Origin: Halichondria panicea | Taxonomy: Eukaryota > Porifera > Demospongiae > Suberitida > Halichondriidae | Length of the DNA stretch: 64,000 bases | Direction: 5' to 3' | Assembly: GCF_963675165.1 (NCBI RefSeq) | Contig: NC_087379.1 | Location: 7,966,339 to 8,030,338, forward strand | Part shown: positions 60,151-64,000 of the stretch, piece by piece | Numbering within the stretch: the stretch's first letter is position 1 | Layout of the letters: every line of letters starts with the position of its first letter | Notes under the pieces: model-generated | Database searches by the model: none | Told to the model about the DNA's origin: nothing | The model's input: only the letters and a program-made list of their open reading frames with translations | Translations under genes and position numbers: made by a program

Positions 60151-60992
60151 CTACATACTGTATATAATGTACAGTGGTGTACGGAGTGTACTAGCCTTGG
60201 GTGAGATTACATGCTATCAAATACTGTGACAGTGCCCATGCACTCACTTCTGCTGCCTAAGACATGACAGCTCTAGACTAATAATAAAGGGAGTAAGTGG
60301 AGGAAAAGAGGAGATATTGGAGGAGGTTACTGTGAGTGAAGTAACAAGACCAGGCAGCGTGTGTATACATGTTAGACTAGGTACCCTGACTCACTGATGT
60401 GTTTCCCACTGTGGTTGGCTCCAGTGTGACCAGCTTCTCCTTGACCAGGTTAGGCCAGGTCAGACTCACATCTACAGGCACTCGTACCTCTCCACCTCCA
60501 ACAGAGCTCACTACAATACTGGCATTGAAACTGCAAGAGAGAGAGAGAGAAAGGTTGAACCATTTGCTTATGGCATCCCCAACAAGTACATTTATAAAAA
60601 TAATTATAGGCTGGCTATGAGCAATTGTAACAATCAGTGCCACCTGACTTACATTGTACCTACGTACAGTATCCATATAGAAATTGATTTAAAGCAGCTA
60701 AAACCAGTGCTCTAAAATGCTAAACCGAAAAATATACTGGGGCTGTACATTTGTATATGCATGATTGTAGCTCTTCTGGACACACACACATTGAACTGTA
60801 AGTCAGGAGAGGCTTACACTGTGCGTCCATCGTCCACCAGGCCCCTCCAAGAGGCCCACAGAGTGGTGAGTAGCTGTAGCTCTCGAGATGGGTCCTGGGG
60901 GGCTGAGTTAGAGGACCACAACCCGAGGGAGCTGGCCGACTTTTTCAGATATACAGTGTCCCCCAGTAGGGGGTCAATCACAACAGAGCCAA

Positions 60993-61053
<61 letters not shown>

Positions 61054-62094
61054 GTGTGTGGTGAGTGTGTGTGTTAAGTGTGTACACAGCATGCACACGG
61101 GTCCCCAATGAACGGTTTGTATACAAAGCAACCCCCTCAATAAAAGGCCAGCTCCGTTAACTGACCAAAAACATGCTCCCCAAAGGTGTCTGTTATAAAA
61201 AGAGGTTCCGTAACAGTACGTTCACAGTAACAATACGGTTCCGATTTATAATCACCTCAACTTTTTCCGTTGGTCTCAGTCGTGGCAAACCATCCACACC
61301 CTCTTCAAAGTATACCCGGGGGTCATCAAGGTCAGAGTTCACAGAGGTCACGTCGACAGCTTTATGAAACAAATTCCGTGCACTCAATCCGACCCTTGCC
61401 CTCAGGTAGGGGAAAATCCCCTTGAAACTAATTGCCCTAGGGCTCACTTTCAATCTACTCTCGGCCGTCTTGAAATAAACAGGAATGTGTAGAACTTTAT
61501 CGAACGATGTGCTGACGATGACTTCCCCGCTGTAGGTACTGATGGTGTTTGGATTAGACACAGTCACGGTGAATTGGGCGCTGTGTTCAGGTTCGAGGGT
61601 GTGAGGGGGTGTGGAGTGGGCGGGAGGGTGGGGAGTGCCATTAGTGGTGGGGTGTACGTAGGACAGTTGGACACTCGTAAACGGGAGATTGGCACTCACA
61701 GAGTAGGAAATGATGGATATCTGCAGAGACAAACTAACGTATCAGCAGGCCATAATTATGAATTTGTACGAACACTGTACAAAATGTACGTGTAACAGAA
61801 ACACTACTAAGAGTCGTTGTAAGGATTATGACGTGGCTCATGTACATCATAAATACATGTAGTCAGTTCGAGCAGCTGTGGATATGTGCAAACAACTTGT
61901 ACATACCGGTATAAGTACAAGTGTACATAATTAAGGCAGATGACAGTAGCATTACATTGAGAGGACTTATTGTAACAAGGAGCACTTACTTGCACAGGGT
62001 TGATGTTGTGCAGTGTGAAGGTCTTGGAGACAGTGTCCGACTGAGAGAGCACTCCAAACTCCAGAGAATCCTCGTCACTGTTCTCCAACAAGTA

Positions 62095-62774
62095 CTGCAA
62101 CCAATTAACCAACTATCAATGATGTTGTATATACATTGTAGATGTACATCTTTCAACAGCCATTAACTTAAGTATTGTTGATCCAATGTCAACAATTTTA
62201 TGATTTTCTGAAAGCTTAGAAAGAGACCTTTCAAATGAAAATTTCGTTGAGGTACGTACGTCAGGTTAGTAGCATACATACAGGAAATGACTAGTCTTCA
62301 ACGTCCTACGTCATGGACCGGCACAATGATTTGATTTTGGGACTCATGATCCTTACCGACTTCCATGTGGATTCAACTGAAATCAAACAAAAAAGATGAA
62401 TCGCGAGAGCTAAAGTTATCATAAGCACACCAGGTGGAAACTATCTTACATTGGACGTATTTGGCCAAAATGTAGCAGCAATTGCTGAAATAGATGAAGC
62501 CGAAGTCACTGCTGACAACCTAATCTCTGCACAGCCCTTCTCATGTTCTTATAATGGTACTGTCATGAACTCAGTTACGCGACCTTGATAACTACCAGTG
62601 CGAATGTAAAATGCTTCTACTACATATACTAAATTAATAACCTTGAATTTAAATACAACATATTTCTTTTAATTCGTAAAACAAGCATGTTTTCTTACGC
62701 TCGCCCCACAATGTTCAACATTCTCCTAGTATTATTATTGTCTGTCTCTTTCTTTGCAACCTCCCCTGGCAGAG
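62095..62774. other. Head-to-head junction of block C
   Basis: Nearly identical to 22761-23441, including the half foldback element (about 62168-62240) and the segment with the open stretch ISTPGGNYLTLDVFGQNV. No promoter motif is evident. Confidence 0.45.
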
Positions 62775-62921
62775 TCTGCAGGAGGGCTGACAGTGACGAC
62801 ATTGGACTGCATCTCAAGATCCTGTCCCTCCTCGAGAACCCGGCCGTCATCGTGGCAGCTGCATGCTGCAGCCGGAGATGCCAACACTCTCAGAGAGTTC
62901 CTACGCAAACATCCCACAGAG
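62775..62921 (+). CDS. Mind-bomb-like copy C, first retained exon (gene continues beyond window)
   Basis: Near-identical to 23444-23590 of copy B: acceptor CTGGCAGAG, then an ankyrin start (QLHAAAGDANTLREFLRKHP) and donor GAGGTGAGG. It shares with copy B the TGCATGC-type duplication near 62862, which makes the frame of the 5' part uncertain (an alternative frame reads GLHLKILSLLENPAVIV). No start codon is evident upstream. The rest of the gene lies to the right of the window. Confidence 0.65.
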
Positions 62922-62973
62922 GTGAGGACACGGTGTTATGCACTCTCTCTCCCTTCTTTCAAATTTGAGGACT

Positions 62974-64000
62974 CTTTCAGCTGCCATAACTTGAATTCCG
63001 TAGATCCAATTTCAATGATTTTTTGATTTTCCGAAAGCTTAGAAAGAGACCTTTCAAATGGTGTAATCAAATTTTATATTCCAGCAATAAAACTATTTGT
63101 CAATTTGGTTATACCGTGGATAATAAATAGCCCATGGTCCAAGGCGGAAAAATGACAAATTAGGGTCCCAACAAAAATAATGTTGGATTGAAACACACCA
63201 TTTAAAAGGTATCTTTGTAAGCTTTCAGAAAATCATGAAATTTTTGAAATTGGATCATCAGAATAAAAGTTATAGCTGCTGAAAGATCTTCAACTACACC
63301 ACCACCAACCCCGTTTAATTATTGCTTGGGAGACTCTTTCAGCTGCCATAACTTGAATTCTGTGGATCCAATTGCAATAATTTTTTTGATTTTCTGAAAG
63401 CTTAGAAAGAGACCTTTCAAATGGTGTCATCAAAGTTCATATTGCAGCAATAAAACTATTTGTCAATTTGGCCATACCGTGGATAATATAAATATAGCCC
63501 ATGGTCCAAGGCCGAAAAATGAGAAATTATGGCCCCAACGAAATTTCGGATTGAAACACCATTTGAATGGTCTCTTTCTAAGCTTTTAGAAAATCATAAA
63601 ATGTTTGAGATTGGATCAACGGTATTAAAATTATGGCTGTTGAAAGATGTTCCCTCTCCCCCTTCAGTTTAATCTTTAATCTCAGAATAGTACGATCTTT
63701 GGTTTAATCAATGGTTTGGGGATTCTTTCAGCTGCCATAACTTGAAGTCTGTGGATCCAATTTTAACTATTTTCTGATTTTCTGAAAGCATAGAAAGAGA
63801 CCTTTCAAATGACATCACCAAAGTTCGTATTTGAGCAATAAAACTATTTACCACACCATGTATAATAAATAGCCCATGGTCCAAGGCCGAAAAATGGCCC
63901 CGATGAAATTTTGGATTGAAACACATCATTTGAAAGCTCTCTTTCTAAGCTTTCAGAAAATCATAAAATTTTTGAGATTGGATCAACGGTATTAAAATTA
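62974..64000. mobile_element. Three foldback elements, the last cut by the window end
   Basis: Units about 62974-63285, 63336-63646 and 63725-64000+, matching those at 23643-24680 in order and type. Confidence 0.75.

Larger units (their letters stand above)
54665..62094 (-). pseudogene. TMEM131-like copy C, most intact, with 19-base deletion
   Basis: Exons from 5' to 3': 61990-62094, 61256-61720, 60818-60993, 60395-60530, 59601-60033, 59139-59337, 58431-58805, 57528-58245, 55085-57237, 54665-54934. All phases agree. The luminal part has PapD-like Ig folds (LEFGVLSQSDTVSKTFTL, NPNTISTYSGEVIVSTSFD, VSLTWPNLVKEKLV, ITNPSDVPLLVQPVFLS, GFVISNCNKDITIKPN, FTPDYTLTQVSTTLRLQ), then the membrane helix AWLSVPFWLLVILCLVATVF and a tail of about 1000 residues rich in Ser, Thr, Pro and charge, ending near FENQSIWSLSNADSS. 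In animals the luminal part binds procollagen and the tail contacts the TRAPP tethering complex. The long exon is 2153 bases; 19 are missing near 55416 compared with copy B, which breaks the frame before the conserved C-terminus. N-terminal exons are missing and the next upstream sequence is Mind-bomb-like. Confidence 0.8.

Noticed and set aside
60247-60331. A possible extra TMEM131-like exon (motif FIISLELSCLRQQ)
   Set aside because: Its length (82 bases) does not fit the phase 0 borders on both sides, and the flanking exons join directly in the order expected for the family.

Overview
The window looks like part of a sponge genome close to Amphimedon (inference). The genes are animal-specific: a Mind-bomb type E3 ligase, a TMEM131 family protein, Death-domain and ANK-ZU5-CARD signalling proteins, a TRAF-type MATH domain and selenoprotein K. 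Exons are split by many short GT-AG introns, the noncoding DNA is AT-rich, and there are many small inverted-repeat elements and microsatellites. Nothing bacterial is seen. Exon models were built by hand from open frames, splice sites and phase agreement.

Layout. 1-1616 is the 3' part of a tandem Death-domain gene (+). 3157-7072 is TMEM131-like copy A (-) and 7318-12031 Mind-bomb-like copy A (+). 12160-12702 holds a minisatellite grown from a Mind-bomb exon. The block then repeats: Death-domain copy 2 (13099-14203), TMEM131-like copy B (15302-22760, -) and Mind-bomb-like copy B (23444-28259, +). A third block begins near 54364: TMEM131-like copy C (54665-62094, -) and the first exon of Mind-bomb-like copy C (62775-62921, +), which runs off the window. 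A fourth fragment, only the TMEM131 last exon, lies at 43004-43274. In each block the two genes are head to head and both lack their 5' exons, so an old breakpoint joining two gene bodies has itself been copied. TMEM131 copies A, B and C carry different lesions. Mind-bomb copy B keeps its frame from its second exon to the stop codon.

Between blocks two and three lies unrelated material. 29960-32285 is a six-exon gene for a collagen-like, threonine/proline-repeat protein with a basic, NLS-like tail and no signal peptide. 37316-42168 is a large tandem array in which about 60 units each look like a 32-base exon with its own acceptor and donor; this is the strongest candidate for something undescribed. 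43478-43891 is selenoprotein K (-) with an in-frame TGA. 44068-53104 is an ANK-ZU5-CARD gene whose ankyrin repeats are one exon each and were multiplied by a tandem duplication of about 1.5 kb. 53615-54277 is a decayed TRAF MATH pseudogene (-).

The Death, CARD, TRAF and Mind-bomb pieces suggest a neighbourhood rich in innate-immune and ubiquitin signalling genes that is expanding and decaying by segmental duplication. An assembly that kept several haplotypes as tandem copies could produce part of this picture and cannot be excluded from sequence alone.
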